A stretch of DNA of 64,000 bases, from positions 62,001-126,000 of the forward strand of contig JAUHXA010000007.1 in NCBI GenBank assembly GCA_030427245.1, written 5' to 3'. A program made the position numbers and the translations under genes. Under the pieces are notes generated by a model. It was given only the letters and a program-made list of their open reading frames with translations. It was not told where the DNA came from and ran no database searches. This document shows positions 8,701 through 19,000 of the stretch, one piece after another (the stretch's first letter is position 1; every line of letters starts with the position of its first letter). The stretch comes from Bacteroidia bacterium. Its GTDB lineage: Bacteria; Bacteroidota; Bacteroidia; Chitinophagales; UBA2359.

Positions 8701-9739
8701 CATCATCAAGTTTGCCATCTTTTTAGGTTTAGGGATTCTTCTTGTATGGTTGGCAGTCAAAGACTTCTCTCCCAAAGATATAGAAGAAATGAAAACGTCT
8801 TTGAGTGAAGCCAAATATGGATGGCTGTTGCTATCCTGTTGTTTCGCTATTATGAGTCATTTGGTCAGGGCATTGCGTTGGCAAATGATGATTGTCACTT
8901 TTGCCCACAAACCTCGGTTTTCGATTACGACCTTATCTTTAATGATTGGGTACATCGCTAACTTGGCTTTTCCTCGTTTGGGAGAAGTGACGAAGTGTGG
9001 TATTATGACCAAATACGAAGACGTGCCAATAGACAAAATATTTGGTACAGTTGTAACCGATCGCATTATTGATGTACTCCTTCTTTTAATACTCACCGTC
9101 ACCGTTATTTTCCTTCAATTCAATACACTGGGCAACTATTTTATTAAAAACGTTTGGACTCCATTACAGGAAAAAATCGGTTACTTATTAGTTGCCGACA
9201 ATCTTTTTCCTAAAATCTTGGTTATTTTGGTGGCTGTTTTTAGTGCTATTATAGTGTGGTATCTTGCTCGCAACTTCAAAAAAACATCACTTTACCAAAA
9301 AATCTTGAATTTAGTAAAAGGTGTTTGGGTAGGAGTTGTTTCGGTCAAAGAGGTAAGCAATATGCCTCTGTTCATTTTTTACTCCTTGTTTATTTGGGTC
9401 ATGTATTTCTTCATGATTTACTCCTGCTTCTTTTCTCTTTCTGCTACTGAAAATTTAGGAGTTGGTGCAGCTTTGGCTTGTTTGGTATTCGGAACTTTCG
9501 GATTCTTGACCACACAAGGAGGCATTGGAGCATATCCTTTAGCGATTGCAGGAACGCTTGCTTTGTATGGCATTGACTTCAATCCTGCTTATGCTTTTGG
9601 ATGGATTGCTTGGTTGTCTCAAACGGTGTTGATTCTCTTTGCAGGTTTGGTGGCTTTGGGGGTCTTACCACTTTTTAAGATGAGGAATGAAGTAATTGGT
9701 ATCAAGGGCGAAGAATTGAAGGTGGGAGGTCAAATTTAA
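8657..9739 (+). CDS. Flippase-like integral membrane protein (UPF0104 / lysylphosphatidylglycerol synthase TM-region family)
   Basis: 360 residues with about eight hydrophobic membrane segments (first at ~14-33, [16 protein letters not shown]). The family signature region is seen: [43 protein letters not shown] and [10 protein letters not shown]. Members include the membrane half of MprF and YbhN-like proteins; the lipid moved by this one is unknown. The ATG at 8657 lies inside panD, so the two genes overlap by 44 bases and are probably translationally linked. The N-terminal [10 protein letters not shown] fits a short cytoplasmic tail. Confidence 0.85.
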   Translation: MKSSNNNNWQKYLLDIIKFAIFLGLGILLVWLAVKDFSPKDIEEMKTSLSEAKYGWLLLSCCFAIMSHLVRALRWQMMIVTFAHKPRFSITTLSLMIGYIANLAFPRLGEVTKCGIMTKYEDVPIDKIFGTVVTDRIIDVLLLLILTVTVIFLQFNTLGNYFIKNVWTPLQEKIGYLLVADNLFPKILVILVAVFSAIIVWYLARNFKKTSLYQKILNLVKGVWVGVVSVKEVSNMPLFIFYSLFIWVMYFFMIYSCFFSLSATENLGVGAALACLVFGTFGFLTTQGGIGAYPLAIAGTLALYGIDFNPAYAFGWIAWLSQTVLILFAGLVALGVLPLFKMRNEVIGIKGEELKVGGQI

Positions 9740-9762
9740 AATCAAGCATAAAAATTCACAAA

Positions 9763-9864
9763 TCAAATATCGTCTATCATAAATCGTAAATCCTTACCAT
9801 AAGTTTCTCCTGAAAAATGCACGGATTTAAGAGGTTGGATTACATGATTTGTGATATTTGATTT
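9763..9864. repeat. Intergenic inverted repeat related to the one at 39285
   Basis: AAATCAAATATC at 9760-9771 is the reverse complement of GATATTTGATTT at 9853-9864, and GATTTGTG/CACAAATC pair as well. The left arm, TCAAATATCGTCTATC (9763-9778), reappears with one change at 39285-39300, also just past the stop of a rightward gene. Its function is unknown; it may be a small dispersed intergenic repeat. Confidence 0.4.
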
Positions 9865-9929
9865 TCACACACAAGTACCAACCCAAACACACCTATCAAC
9901 ACAAGCACATAAACACAACAAAAAGTAAA

Positions 9930-10406
9930 ATGCTCTCTTACCTCCAACAAAAAACACTTTCCCCATCTCAACTTCAAACAAAACTGTCTCGTTGGCGTTT
10001 TCAAGACCGAAAAATCGTGTTTACCAACGGCTGTTTCGACCTCATTCACAAAGGACATATTCACAACCTCGCTACTGCAAGAGCCTTGGGAGACAAGTTG
10101 ATAGTGGGATTGAACAGCGATGCATCTGTCAAAAGATTGAAAGGGGAAAGTCGTCCTCTTCAGTCCGAAAACGACCGAGCTTTGATTTTGGCTGCAATGG
10201 TGTTTGTGGATGCAGTGGTAATTTTTGAAGAAGACACTCCCTTCAATTTGATACAATTGGTTCAGCCCGATGTATTGGCGAAAGGTGGTGACTACCAAAA
10301 ACATGAAGTCGTTGGAGCAGATATTGTAGAAGCCAAAGGTGGAGAAGTCGTTTTGATTCCTTTTGTGAAAGGACATTCTACTACTCAGATATTGCAGAAG
10401 AGGTGA
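9930..10406 (+). CDS. rfaE2: D-glycero-beta-D-manno-heptose 1-phosphate adenylyltransferase
   Basis: 158 residues from the ATG at 9930. The frame can be extended to a TTG at 9858, but that only adds a low-complexity basic stretch. It transfers AMP to heptose 1-phosphate to give ADP-heptose for the LPS inner core. It has the nucleotidyltransferase motif [17 protein letters not shown] (HxGH) and [14 protein letters not shown], as in the C-terminal domain of E. coli HldE. Here that domain is separate, and no kinase domain (RfaE1) is in the window. Confidence 0.93.
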   Translation: MLSYLQQKTLSPSQLQTKLSRWRFQDRKIVFTNGCFDLIHKGHIHNLATARALGDKLIVGLNSDASVKRLKGESRPLQSENDRALILAAMVFVDAVVIFEEDTPFNLIQLVQPDVLAKGGDYQKHEVVGADIVEAKGGEVVLIPFVKGHSTTQILQKR

Positions 10407-10579
10407 GAAATCATGTAACTTTGTAGAAAAAAGGAATTAAACGTTATTTAAAACACTTTACCTATTTCAAATTTCGTCTAACTCATCCACAGGATTCTTA
10501 CAGAATGACAAATTAAAGAGTATGTCATATTGTAAATATCGTGTGAGGAAATATCAATAAATTGCATTTAGTAAAAAAG

Positions 10580-10660
10580 AAAAAATAACTCATCGACCAA
10601 TATTCCCCTTTTGAAAGGGGATGGGGTATGTTAGCAAAAGAAAACGAGGAGTTATTTTTT
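10580..10660. repeat. 81-bp nested stem-loop with perfect 12-bp terminal inverted repeats
   Basis: AAAAAATAACTC (10580-10591) pairs perfectly with GAGTTATTTTTT (10649-10660). Inside is a second hairpin CCCCTT/AAGGGG (10605-10620), whose flank (ATTCCCC, GGGGATGGGGT) resembles the inverted repeat at 56055-56134. The right arm ends in a T-run, so on the plus strand it can act as a terminator for rfaE2; the perfect ends would also fit a tiny MITE. The remaining sequence of the 365-base gap 10407-10771 holds no gene; an A/T-rich pgk leader lies at its right end. Confidence 0.55.
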
Positions 10661-10771
10661 TACCCTTACTTAATGGATAAACTTTGATAAAAAACATTCA
10701 ATTAATTTTTAAATGTCAATAATTCCATCCTACTTTTAACTTAAAACAAACATAAAACCAATTAAATTAGA

Positions 10772-11965
10772 ATGCGAACCATTAACAATCACAATTTTAA
10801 GAATCAAAAAGCATTGATGAGAGTGGACTTCAATGTGCCACTTAATGACAGTCTTGAAGTCACCGACAACAACCGCATACAAGGTGCATTGCCGAGCATC
10901 CAAAAAATATTGAAGGATGGCGGAGCTGTTGTTTTGATGTCTCATTTGGGGCGACCAAAGGGCAAAGCCTCCGACAAATATTCGCTCAAACATGTTGTAG
11001 AAGAAGCTTCTAAACTGCTTGGTCAGGAAGTTAAATTTGTAGCTGAATGTGTAGGAGAGGAGGTGCAAAAAGCCGTTTCTGCACTGCAAAAAGGAGAGGT
11101 ATTATTGTTGGAAAATTTACGATTTCATGCTGAGGAAGAAAAAGGCGAGACAGCTTTTGCAAAGCAATTGGCAGATTTGGGCTGTGATGTGTATGTGAAC
11201 GATGCTTTTGGAACAGCACACCGAGCGCACGCTTCAACGCACACAGTTGCCCAGTTTTTTGATGCCGACAAACGCATGTTTGGCTTGTTGATGGCAGCGG
11301 AGCTGGAAAATGCCCAAAAGGTGATGCACAATCCTGCCCGACCATTTACCGCTATTCTCGGAGGTGCAAAGGTTTCGGACAAAATCCTATTGATTGAAAA
11401 CATGCTCGACAAGGTGGACAAACTCATCATTGGCGGCGGTATGGCATATACTTTTCACAAGGCGCAAGGTGGCAGAATCGGCAGTTCGCTTTGTGAGGAT
11501 GACAAATTGGACTTGGCAAAAGAGCTCTTGCAGAAAGCAGCCGAAGCGGGTGTGGAATTGTTAATTCCCTACGATTCAGTGATTGCAGATGCATTCTCAA
11601 ATGAGGCAAATATCGAAATGGCTTCGAGTCAAAGCATTCCCGATGGTTGGATGGGGTTGGACATTGGTACGAATGCCCGACAACATTTTGCGAAGGTGAT
11701 TGAAGAATCCAAAACGATTTTGTGGAATGGACCAATGGGCGTTTTTGAGATGTCCAATTTTGAAGCAGGTACTAAGACTGTTGCAGAAGCAGTAGTCCGA
11801 GCTACTCAAAATGGGGCTTACTCCTTGATTGGCGGTGGTGATTCGGCTGCTGCAATTCGACAGTTTGGTTTTGAGGATGAGGTAAGCTATGTTTCGACTG
11901 GCGGCGGGGCAATGTTGGAATTGTTGGAGGGGAAAGAATTACCTGGGATAAAGGCGATGGGCTAA
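10772..11965 (+). CDS. pgk: Phosphoglycerate kinase
   Basis: 397 residues, the standard length. It catalyses 1,3-bisphosphoglycerate + ADP to 3-phosphoglycerate + ATP in glycolysis. Signatures: RVDFNVPL near residue 17, SHLGRPKG near 57, [39 protein letters not shown] (hinge) and [13 protein letters not shown] near the C-terminus (nucleotide phosphate loop). It is transcribed alone; a strong terminator follows 55 bases past the stop. Confidence 0.98.
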   Translation: MRTINNHNFKNQKALMRVDFNVPLNDSLEVTDNNRIQGALPSIQKILKDGGAVVLMSHLGRPKGKASDKYSLKHVVEEASKLLGQEVKFVAECVGEEVQKAVSALQKGEVLLLENLRFHAEEEKGETAFAKQLADLGCDVYVNDAFGTAHRAHASTHTVAQFFDADKRMFGLLMAAELENAQKVMHNPARPFTAILGGAKVSDKILLIENMLDKVDKLIIGGGMAYTFHKAQGGRIGSSLCEDDKLDLAKELLQKAAEAGVELLIPYDSVIADAFSNEANIEMASSQSIPDGWMGLDIGTNARQHFAKVIEESKTILWNGPMGVFEMSNFEAGTKTVAEAVVRATQNGAYSLIGGGDSAAAIRQFGFEDEVSYVSTGGGAMLELLEGKELPGIKAMG

Positions 11966-12019
11966 TTTGGTGGACTGGTGACTCGTTTTTAATAGACAAA
12001 AAAATGAAATGAAATTTGG

Positions 12020-12057
12020 AAATCGAACAATGCGAATGGGTGTTGTTCGATTTTTTT
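12020..12057 (+). terminator. Intrinsic terminator of pgk
   Basis: An 11-bp perfect stem, AAATCGAACAA (12020-12030) with TTGTTCGATTT (12043-12053), runs into seven T. It lies in the convergent gap between pgk and the thioredoxin-like gene. Confidence 0.88.
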
Positions 12058-12126
12058 ATTAAAAAAGGCAACAACCTCTATAACCATGATTGTCACCTTT
12101 TTATTTTGTGAATTTCATTAAAATAC

Positions 12127-12741
12127 CTACTTATTCCACTCCTTCAATAAGTCCTCCAATTCCTGTTGAGTAGTCTGCGTTTTATCCCTTGCATACCAAA
12201 TCTGCAAACGTTTGCCAAACTCGGCATAAGTTTCATCGGGATTTGCTTTGAATTCGTACAAAAGTTCTTGGGCAGGAGTAGGACGAGGTCCCCAAGTGCC
12301 GATTTCCTCCAAAGTAGCTGCTTCCAAAACAATCAATTTTGGAATACCCCTTGCGCCATCGGTCAAATAAGCATCCATCACCTCCAAATTGTCGTCTCTC
12401 AGAATGAACTTCAAGTCAATATTGGAGCTTTCATTTGCCATTGCAGCCAAAATCGGTACAGTTTGAGCTGCATCACCACACCAACCTTCCGAAATAACCA
12501 ACCAAATTTGAGGAGTATCGATTGCAGTCAATTGCTCTTTTAGACTCTCATTTAGTTTGGCACGCTTATCCAATCGGTTCATGCGGGTTACATTCAGTTC
12601 GGTGTAATTGGTCATAGCTTCTGACTGATTTGGCCCTGTTGTTTTACCCTCTGCCAATAAGTCGTCTATCAATTGACGGTAGCCTTCGTAGGTCATTGCA
12701 TTTTCGATGACTTTGGGTGTGATTACATTCGTTTGAATCAT
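12127..12741 (-). CDS. Thioredoxin-fold family protein (single-cysteine type)
   Basis: 204 residues, cytoplasmic (no signal peptide). The central part (about 75-175) has the thioredoxin fold pattern: QIWLVISEGWCGDAAQTVPIL with one catalytic-position Cys (WCGDA instead of WCxxC), and the cis-proline segment RGIPKLIVL. It resembles the thioredoxin_9 group, whose members keep only the first Cys. The N-terminal ~70 residues are helical and charged. Its reaction is unknown; a monothiol or peroxiredoxin-partner role is possible. It reads leftward, convergent with pgk, with its own upstream gap of 159 bases. Confidence 0.8.
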   Translation of the reverse strand: MIQTNVITPKVIENAMTYEGYRQLIDDLLAEGKTTGPNQSEAMTNYTELNVTRMNRLDKRAKLNESLKEQLTAIDTPQIWLVISEGWCGDAAQTVPILAAMANESSNIDLKFILRDDNLEVMDAYLTDGARGIPKLIVLEAATLEEIGTWGPRPTPAQELLYEFKANPDETYAEFGKRLQIWYARDKTQTTQQELEDLLKEWNK

Positions 12742-12830
12742 GTTAATGTTTTACGGTGAAAATTAAATTCAACAGCTTAACAAGGCAATGGAATGAATGT
12801 TCCTAATCAATTGGAGAAAAGAGGGATTGT

Positions 12831-12869
12831 AAAAAAACCGACAAATAGAACTTGCTATTTGTCGGTTTT
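12831..12869 (-). terminator. Intrinsic terminator of the GT3 glycogen synthase gene
   Basis: On the minus strand: stem CCGACAAATAG/CTATTTGTCGG (extended by AAAA/TTTT) with a 6-base loop, followed by a T-run. It lies 32 bases past the glycogen synthase stop. Confidence 0.88.
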
Positions 12870-12900
12870 GAATTTGTAGTTGAAGCGTGTATTTGAATTC

Positions 12901-14724
12901 TTAGAATCCTTTTCGTTCCATCGCCAATCGGTAGGCATTGAAGTATTTTTGACCGAGTGTATTCCATGAGAAATTTTCGGTCAATCCTTCTGCATGATTA
13001 CGTTGAGCGATTCGTTCACGACGAGTTTGTTTCACAAAATCAAATAGCACATCTGTCAGTTGTTCAGCCGCTTCGTCAAAAGTTTGATTGCGTCGTCGAA
13101 TCACAAATACGCCATTGTCTTCTAAGTTTCGGACATTGCGTTTGGCATAATCTCCAAAGCCTGCTAAGTCGCTTGTCACTGCAGGAACTCCTCGCGCCAA
13201 ACATTCCACAGGTGTATAACCCCATGGCTCGTAATAACTTGGGAAAATGCCTAAGTGACAGCCCCTTACAAACTGCTCGTAATCCATTTTGAACAATGGA
13301 TTGGTCGAATCAATAAAATCGGGGTGATAGACAATCTTGACAGGATCTTGTTCGTAGTTGAACATTTTACGAGCCCTAATGGACTGCAATATTTGGTCAT
13401 TGGCATCGTCAATGAGGTTGTGTGTCACTAAAATTGGTAGATGGTCACTTTTCCAACTCTGTACTGTTTTCTTGTAACGAAACTGCCAATAATCATCTAC
13501 AAAATCTCGAAGTTCGGGCAAATTGGGGTCGGTACTCGTTGCTGCTTCGTAAAACAGTTTTTCTCCAATCTTTTCTTGAATGGCATTGCAGGTTTGTTTG
13601 ATTTCTTCCATGAACGCACGCAATTCCAAAACTCTTGGATTGATGCTCGTAAAAGGCTGTTTTGTAACAAAAAAGGTGACAATATTGATGTCCACTTTTG
13701 CCTTTTTCATTCGCTGATTGAGGCGGGAGAGAGCCTCTAAGGTCAAATCATAGCCCTTGTTTTCAAATTCAAAACGACCAGAAGTGAAAAAATACAAAGT
13801 TTTGTCGAGGTCGAAAGTATAGTTATTGAAGAAATGTCCCATGACAAATTCATGGATTTTCTTTTTAAAGAGCAAATGATAGTTTTGAAATTCGTGAAGA
13901 GCCGCAAAGCGGGTGTGATTGATGCCGTTGGGGAGCATCAAGTCCGATTTTCGACCCAAAAGATGCTCACATTCTACATCCGTTACTCGACTTACAGTGG
14001 TCATAACATCCGCATTTTGGGCTGCCAATCGCTCCATCTGCACTTGCGGAACAATTTGTCGTTTTTGAGATTCTGTATGCCAATCCGTTTGAGAAATGCG
14101 TTTGTAAAAGTTTTTGTCGCTCATGGCCATATAGCGACCCAGTTTGGTGGCGTGAGTTGTAAAAACGGTCGCAATGTTCTTCAATCCCAAACGTTTGATG
14201 TCTGCAATAGGCAAACCTGCCATCCATTCGTGAAAATGGGCAATGATTGGACGTTCTGTTACCTCTGGATTGGCGAGATGTTGGATAAAAGTTCTGATCA
14301 AATAGCTGAAGGCGACTACTTCATGCACCAAGTCCGATTCGTAACCGCTGTCTGGAATATAGAGTTGATAATGTGCTGCCAATTCCTGTTTGATGGCATA
14401 CATTTTAGCGAATGCTTGCTTTATGTTGATGAGAATCGCCTTGGGTTTGCCGTCAATGAGCCAATGACCATAATGGACTTCATAGCCCGCAGCCCGCATG
14501 TTCAAGACAGCCTTACCGTAGGAGTCCGAAAAATCATCGGTAGCTTGAAATTCAAACGGAATTTTATTATTTAACACGGGCCCCAATACACAGTATTGCT
14601 CTTGCCACCGCTTGATGATGTAAGGAGTTTTAGATTGAATAACAGTGTAAATCCCGCCCACTTTATTGCAGACTTCCCAAGCAATTTCTAGAAGTAAAGG
14701 TTCGTAAAGAGTGTTGGTTTTCAA
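12901..14724 (-). CDS. Glycogen synthase, animal/fungal type (GT3)
   Basis: 607 residues. The start LLLEIAWEVCNKVGGIYTVIQSK is nearly identical to the opening of eukaryotic glycogen synthases, and ARGVPAVTSDLAGFGDYA and the downstream NGVFVIRRR are the GT3 C-terminal donor-site region. GT3 enzymes elongate alpha-1,4-glucan chains from a sugar nucleotide and are well known in Bacteroidota besides eukaryotes. The frame begins at TTG 14724 (complement CAA); no in-frame ATG exists before the conserved block, so TTG is the likely start. Whether the donor is UDP- or ADP-glucose cannot be read. No branching or debranching enzyme is nearby. Confidence 0.92.
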   Translation of the reverse strand: MKTNTLYEPLLLEIAWEVCNKVGGIYTVIQSKTPYIIKRWQEQYCVLGPVLNNKIPFEFQATDDFSDSYGKAVLNMRAAGYEVHYGHWLIDGKPKAILINIKQAFAKMYAIKQELAAHYQLYIPDSGYESDLVHEVVAFSYLIRTFIQHLANPEVTERPIIAHFHEWMAGLPIADIKRLGLKNIATVFTTHATKLGRYMAMSDKNFYKRISQTDWHTESQKRQIVPQVQMERLAAQNADVMTTVSRVTDVECEHLLGRKSDLMLPNGINHTRFAALHEFQNYHLLFKKKIHEFVMGHFFNNYTFDLDKTLYFFTSGRFEFENKGYDLTLEALSRLNQRMKKAKVDINIVTFFVTKQPFTSINPRVLELRAFMEEIKQTCNAIQEKIGEKLFYEAATSTDPNLPELRDFVDDYWQFRYKKTVQSWKSDHLPILVTHNLIDDANDQILQSIRARKMFNYEQDPVKIVYHPDFIDSTNPLFKMDYEQFVRGCHLGIFPSYYEPWGYTPVECLARGVPAVTSDLAGFGDYAKRNVRNLEDNGVFVIRRRNQTFDEAAEQLTDVLFDFVKQTRRERIAQRNHAEGLTENFSWNTLGQKYFNAYRLAMERKGF

Positions 14725-14832
14725 TGTGATATATTTTTAAAATTAAAAATCTATTTTAGCATTAGAAGAGAGAGGTATGAAGGAATTTACCAATTTTTTT
14801 TTCGCTTCTTACTTCCCTCTTCTCACCTTCGT

Positions 14833-15828
14833 TTAGCAAGGTGACATTGCCATTGAAGTGAAAGTTTTTCCTTTCCATTTAAATTGGATATGAGGTGTTT
14901 GGGTATCGTCTTCTTCGAATATTTTTGAAGTAAAAAGGACATCGTAGCGATCTCCATTTTGGTCAAATAAGGCAATGTTTTCTCCTTTGATTTCCCAAGT
15001 CCAATTCATTTCGGACAATACAGTGCGCTCACCATCCGGACTTACTTCAATATCTCTAAACACAACCTTGCCCTGTTCGACTCGCCACCATTCGGGTTCA
15101 AAATCAAATTCCATCAAGTGTTGTCCTTCTTTTGTTTCTTCTTCGTAGTTGGTGAACAATCCGTACTGAATGAATTGTACCAAAGTCGCATCTGCCCAAA
15201 AACCGTCTCCTGTAAAGTGAATAGGTTCTAAGCGCACCATTTCAGGTACTTGTAAACTATCCGTTGCTTCCAATCGAAAAGTTAGGCTTGGAAATAACTT
15301 GTCTATAATCTCTCGGTCTGTATAAGTGCCTTCCTCAAATTGTAGCTTCAATCCTTGAATACATTTTGTGCAATCGTAAAAAGGAAAGGCTTCGGAAGAA
15401 GTCAATACAACATTTTCATTGTTGGCGGTATAACTAAAAGTAGTTGCTGTTTGATCTCCACAAGGCTCTAATGGGTCGGTCATTTCAATGCTAAAATCGA
15501 AAGGCAGTGGCTCTTGTAGCAATATTTCGGTGATTTTGATAAACTCATCAGCTCCTACCAAACGCCATTCTAAACCATAGACATGGGTTTGAACGCCTTC
15601 TGTGACAGTAAAATTTTCTGCATCAAAAGTCCTACTAATGATTAAGCCCTCTATTGCCTCCGCATTTTCTACCGTTTTGGGTTGGTCAGTAGTGTTTTTT
15701 GAACCCTCCGTAGTCAATTTGTTTTGCTCTGCTATTTTTGCATCCTCCGTAGCAGCGGTTTCGCTACTGTCACTGACACAGGCAAATAAGAGTAGGGTCA
15801 TCAAAAGACAAGGAAATATTCTTAGCAT
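14833..15828 (-). CDS. Lipoprotein of unknown function
   Basis: 331 residues. Type II signal peptide with lipobox LLFAC (Cys17), then a Ser/Thr/Glu-rich linker (about 20-60) and a mostly beta, acidic domain with paired cysteines (CTKC near 152, further single Cys at the end MAMSPC). I do not recognise a family. Periplasmic or surface-anchored by its leader. It has its own ~110-base gap to the glycogen synthase downstream and no obvious functional partner. Confidence 0.7.
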   Translation of the reverse strand: MLRIFPCLLMTLLLFACVSDSSETAATEDAKIAEQNKLTTEGSKNTTDQPKTVENAEAIEGLIISRTFDAENFTVTEGVQTHVYGLEWRLVGADEFIKITEILLQEPLPFDFSIEMTDPLEPCGDQTATTFSYTANNENVVLTSSEAFPFYDCTKCIQGLKLQFEEGTYTDREIIDKLFPSLTFRLEATDSLQVPEMVRLEPIHFTGDGFWADATLVQFIQYGLFTNYEEETKEGQHLMEFDFEPEWWRVEQGKVVFRDIEVSPDGERTVLSEMNWTWEIKGENIALFDQNGDRYDVLFTSKIFEEDDTQTPHIQFKWKGKTFTSMAMSPC

Positions 15829-15947
15829 AATTTGCGTCTTTTTTTAATCATGAATGTAAAGTAAACAAAAAAATAATTATTAACACCAATTTTGAATGAA
15901 TAATGTTGGGCTATAAAATAAACATATATTATTTTTTTGTCACAAAA

Positions 15948-15987
15948 AAAATAGGGCAGTAAGTATCAAAACTTACTGCCCTATTTT
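15948..15987 (-). terminator. Intrinsic terminator of the protease gene
   Basis: A 17-bp perfect stem: AAAATAGGGCAGTAAGT (15948-15964) with ACTTACTGCCCTATTTT (15971-15987), loop of 6. Read leftward it ends in a run of T. It lies 23 bases past the stop of the 16011-20888 gene. Confidence 0.92.
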
Positions 15988-16010
15988 AGATTGTATAATG
16001 CTTGATTTTT

Positions 16011-19000
16011 CTATTCCTTCACCACCTTCTTCGTCACTGTCCAATCACTTGAAGTCAATCGAACCATATAAACACCTGTTGCAAAGTTAGATAAATCCAC
16101 CGTTGCAGTAGTTTTTGTTTCGGAAGAAGTCAAGTCACGCTTTGAAATCTGTTGTCCATTCACTTCAAAAACTTCTATGGTTACCGACATTTGTACCGAA
16201 GTATCGAAGTCAATATTCAGAAAATCATTGGTTGGATTCGGGAAGAATCGAATCAGATTATTTGCCAAAATCGGATCAATAGCGGTGTCAATAATTTCGA
16301 CATCTTGGCAAGAAGTATTTTCCCCAACCGAATTGACAACAGTCAAACAAATAGTGTAATTGCCGGGAGCAGCATAGGTATGTATAGGTGGATTTTGACC
16401 ATCGAAGGTTGTTCCATCACCAAAATCCCATAGCCATGATTCGGCATTGTCGGACTTATCCGAAACAAAAACATCAAATTCGTCAATTCCTACAGTGAAG
16501 TCTGCCACAGGCATGAGCAGCTCTTGAGGTTCTACACACAAATCCAAACGCCAATTGTTCAAAGCACCTCCATCTATTTCCGCATCGTCTCGCACTTGAA
16601 GCGTCCAGGTTCCGAATGACAATTCTTCATTGAAGACACTCAGTCCATTTTCGGGTAGATAGATACCGCCATCATCGTAAGGACAAGGAGGTGTTGTAGT
16701 AGCTGCATCGTCGAAAGTAATATTAAAACTCTCACTCTCCCCACATTCACCCGCAATCAAGACCACCTCTGTTCCCAAAGGACTAATCAAACTAAAGGTC
16801 AAGTCACCAATAAAATCGTGGACTCCCTCTACGCTTATATTGACATCTTTGATGATTCCTTGTTCGGTAATATTGAGTGTGCTGGTATAAGTTTGTGGAT
16901 TTCCATCATCAATCGTAATAGGAATGTCTATACTTTGGGTTTGTGTACAAACCATGTTTGGAGTAGTAAAACGGAAAGTTTCCGACCAATCTCCGACTCC
17001 ACATTCGTTTGCGCCACGTACTCGCCAATAGTAGGTCGTCATTCCGTCTAATAAAGGTGTATCGTAAAGGTTCGTACCAACAAGGGTTTCCGATAATACT
17101 ACATTAGTGAAATCTTGGGTAGTAGAGACTTCCAGTTGGTGTGTATCCAATCCTTCAATGCCCAACCATCGTAAAGTAGTCGAAAGACCAGAGAGGGTGG
17201 TGCCATTGATAGGTGCAGACAAAGGAGTTATGCCCGTAATCGCTCCCAATACAGAAATGGTCACTTCCAAGTTGCTTGTTTCAGTTCCATCTGTTGCCGA
17301 AATAACAACGGTGTAATTCCCTTCGGTAGTCAATCCATCTACGGTGACATCCACAATTGCACCAGGCGAAGTTGTGGATTCACTAAAGCCAACCACTGTA
17401 CCCATTGGCGCATCTTCAGTAGTCAAACTAACATTGGTAGCAAAGTCGGTTCCAATTGTCAGCGAGAAAGTAGCCGTTTCGTTGGGACAAGCTTCAATTA
17501 GTTCGGGCAAACTCGTCAGTGAAAAATCGGGGTTCGCACAAATCTGCAATTTCCAAGATTGAAGTGAACCACCATCAAAAAAGCCCGTATCTTCAACCCG
17601 CAAAGTCCACGTTCCCTGTGAATTTTCACCTATAAAATCGCTCAAATTTCCATCAGGACGGTGTGTATTTCCTAAGTTTATTGGGCAAGAAATGGGTGTA
17701 TCTGCATTGTCATCAAAACTGATGTTGAAGTTTTGTGATACATCACATTCACCTGACATCAATACGACTTCTGTTCCCATAGGGGAAATAAGAGTGAAGA
17801 CCAAATCTCCAACATAGCTGTGTAGTCCTGTAATGTTTAACACCTTTATATCTGCAATAAGGGAGGAGGCTGCAATTTCAATAGTTGAGTTGATAGTACT
17901 TGGTTCGAATGGATTGATTTCTAACATCTCTTCTGTGCTACCCGAAGTGCAAGAGATTCGTGGAGTGGTGAAACTAAATGTTTCTGACCAATCTCTATTA
18001 TCACAAACATTCACTCCACTTACTCGCCAATAGTAGGTTGTGTTGCCTGGTAGCTCGGGGCTGATAAAATCTACCGTAGGGATTATTTCCGAAACCACAA
18101 CATCATTGAAGTCTATGTCTGTTGCTATTTCGATGTGATAACCTGTGATTCCGCCCAAAATACCCCAATTCATAGTAGCATTGAGTCCTTCAATCGTGCT
18201 TTCATTTAGGGGTAGGTTGGGGGTAGGGGAAGCCGCAATAGGTGGCACCACTGTTAGGTTCACCTGTGTAAAGCTGTTGTGAGTTCCGTCAGTGGCCGAA
18301 ATGGTTAGTGAATAAATGCCGATAGTAGTAAGGTTGTCAATTGTTGCCGTTACGATACTTCCTGGGGTAGTAGGGTTTTCGCTGTACGTTACTGTCGCAT
18401 CTGTTGGCAAGCCAGCAATGTTCATATTTACTCCGCTGTCCTCAAAGGCTTCTCCTAATCGTATTGGAATTTCCAGTGGTTGATTGACACAGGCAGTTAT
18501 GTTTTCAGAAGCCAATAAAGCAAAATCAGGTGCCACACACAATTGCAGACCCCAACTTTCTAAACTGCCTCCGTCTCCATTGAAGTCATCTGTCACTCGC
18601 ATGGTCCATACTCCAAGAGGGCTTTCTCCATTGAAGGCAGCCAAAGGGTTGGCGGGCTGATAAGTATTGCCATCTGCATAAGGACAGGGTGGGAGAGAAG
18701 CCGCTCCATCATTGAAGTTTACATCAAAATTGGCAACACTTCCACATTGACCTGATATCAAAGTCACTTCTGTTCCAGCAGGACTGATCAAAACAAATTC
18801 TAAATCACCAAGGAAAGAGTGTGTGCCTTTTAAACCAATTACGTCAATATCTGAGATGATTCCCAATTGGTCAATTTCAAGTGTTGAAGTTATCGTTCCT
18901 GCAGGGAAATCTGGCATTTCAATCGGTAGGTCGTTGGCTTGTGGCAAGGTGCATCTAATGTCGGCAGTCGTAAAACGGAAGGTTTCCGACCATTCTCCTG

